Source: Synergistaceae bacterium (GTDB lineage Bacteria > Synergistota > Synergistia > Synergistales > Aminobacteriaceae). Taken from it: a stretch of DNA of 32,663 nucleotides. The notes under the pieces were generated by a model. The model was given only the letters and a program-made list of their open reading frames with translations. It searched no databases and was not told the DNA's origin. The stretch lies in contig JAITGK010000180.1 of the NCBI GenBank assembly GCA_031280635.1, forward strand, positions 1 through 32,663. Reading direction: 5' to 3'. Shown here piece by piece: positions 32,565 through 32,663 of the stretch. How positions within the stretch are numbered: position 1 is the stretch's first letter; every line of letters starts with the position of its first letter. The position numbers and the translations under genes were made by a program.

Positions 32565-32663
32565 TGATATTTTTAAACTAAACACTTGCAGCACAATGAT
32601 TTTCAAAAATAATGACACACGTGTTGAAAAACCATATGACACGCGGATTTGTCGCAATGTGAT
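32565..32663 (+). promoter_or_regulatory. AT-rich spacer at the window end, possible promoter
   Basis: No gene is seen in this AT-rich end. TTGCAG (32586-32591) and ATAATG (32609-32614) are 17 bases apart and could be a -35/-10 pair for the next gene. ATGACACACG (32612) and ATGACACGCG (32636) are direct copies 24 bases apart, and ACACGTGT (32617-32624) is a palindrome. This looks like a regulator binding region, but the following gene is outside the window. Confidence 0.3.

Noticed and set aside
1-32663. tRNA genes, CRISPR arrays, insertion sequences or phage genes
   Set aside because: No cloverleaf-like spacer, regular repeat-spacer array, transposase or integrase motif was seen; spacers are all too short for most of these.

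Overview
The window is a bacterial, GC-rich, very gene-dense chromosome segment. I infer a member of the Synergistota. The inference rests on three things: a complete S10-spc-alpha ribosomal protein locus with Firmicute-like features (zinc-type S14, a KOW protein between map and infA, an ECF ATPase after rplQ), sporulation-family relatives (GerMN, SpoIVB-type S55, YaaR, RicT), and a DUF4416 gene. Phylum placement is an inference from gene content and order. A 16S or marker-gene search was not possible.

Region 1 (1-14958, plus strand) is the translation superoperon. It starts with the 3' end of tuf, followed by rpsJ-rplC-rplD-rplW-rplB-rpsS-rplV-rpsC-rplP-rpmC-rpsQ (S10), rplN-rplX-rplE-rpsN-rpsH-rplF-rplR-rpsE-rpmD-rplO-secY (spc) and adk-map-KOW-infA-rpmJ-rpsM-rpsK-rpoA-rplQ (alpha). 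rpsD is missing from its common place between rpsK and rpoA, where a 111-bp GC-rich spacer carries potential hairpins. A fused double ECF ATPase (15031-16734) ends the plus-strand run, with no ecfT or substrate-binding subunit beside it.

Region 2 (16731-23658, minus strand) reads, in transcription order, biotin-protein ligase, an orphan CheW, a PHP-domain phosphoesterase, threonine aldolase, a large AMIN-domain cell wall amidase, a membrane-anchored GerMN protein and an RdgB/HAM1 pyrophosphatase. The last four genes are tightly coupled by ATGA overlaps or short gaps. The convergent stop codons of the ECF ATPase and rdgB overlap, so no terminator fits between them.

Region 3 (23659-32564, plus strand) starts at an AT-richer divergent spacer and reads prfB (with the classical CTTTGAC +1 frameshift), an exported S55/SpoIVB-like protein, tmk, yaaR, holB (delta'), ricT/PSP1, ftsY, an unrecognised acidic protein with two copies of a short C-terminal motif, and a DUF4416 gene. 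The tmk-yaaR-holB-ricT order matches the Bacillus tmk-yaaQ-yaaR-holB-yaaT cluster as I know it. The last 99 bases are an AT-rich spacer.

No tRNA, rRNA, CRISPR array, insertion sequence or phage gene was seen. No gene-free stretch reaches 300 bases. The most interesting items are the apparently permuted order of the S55 peptidase motifs, the repeat-bearing unknown protein coupled to DUF4416, the 501-bp-period AMIN duplication and the unpartnered fused ECF ATPase.
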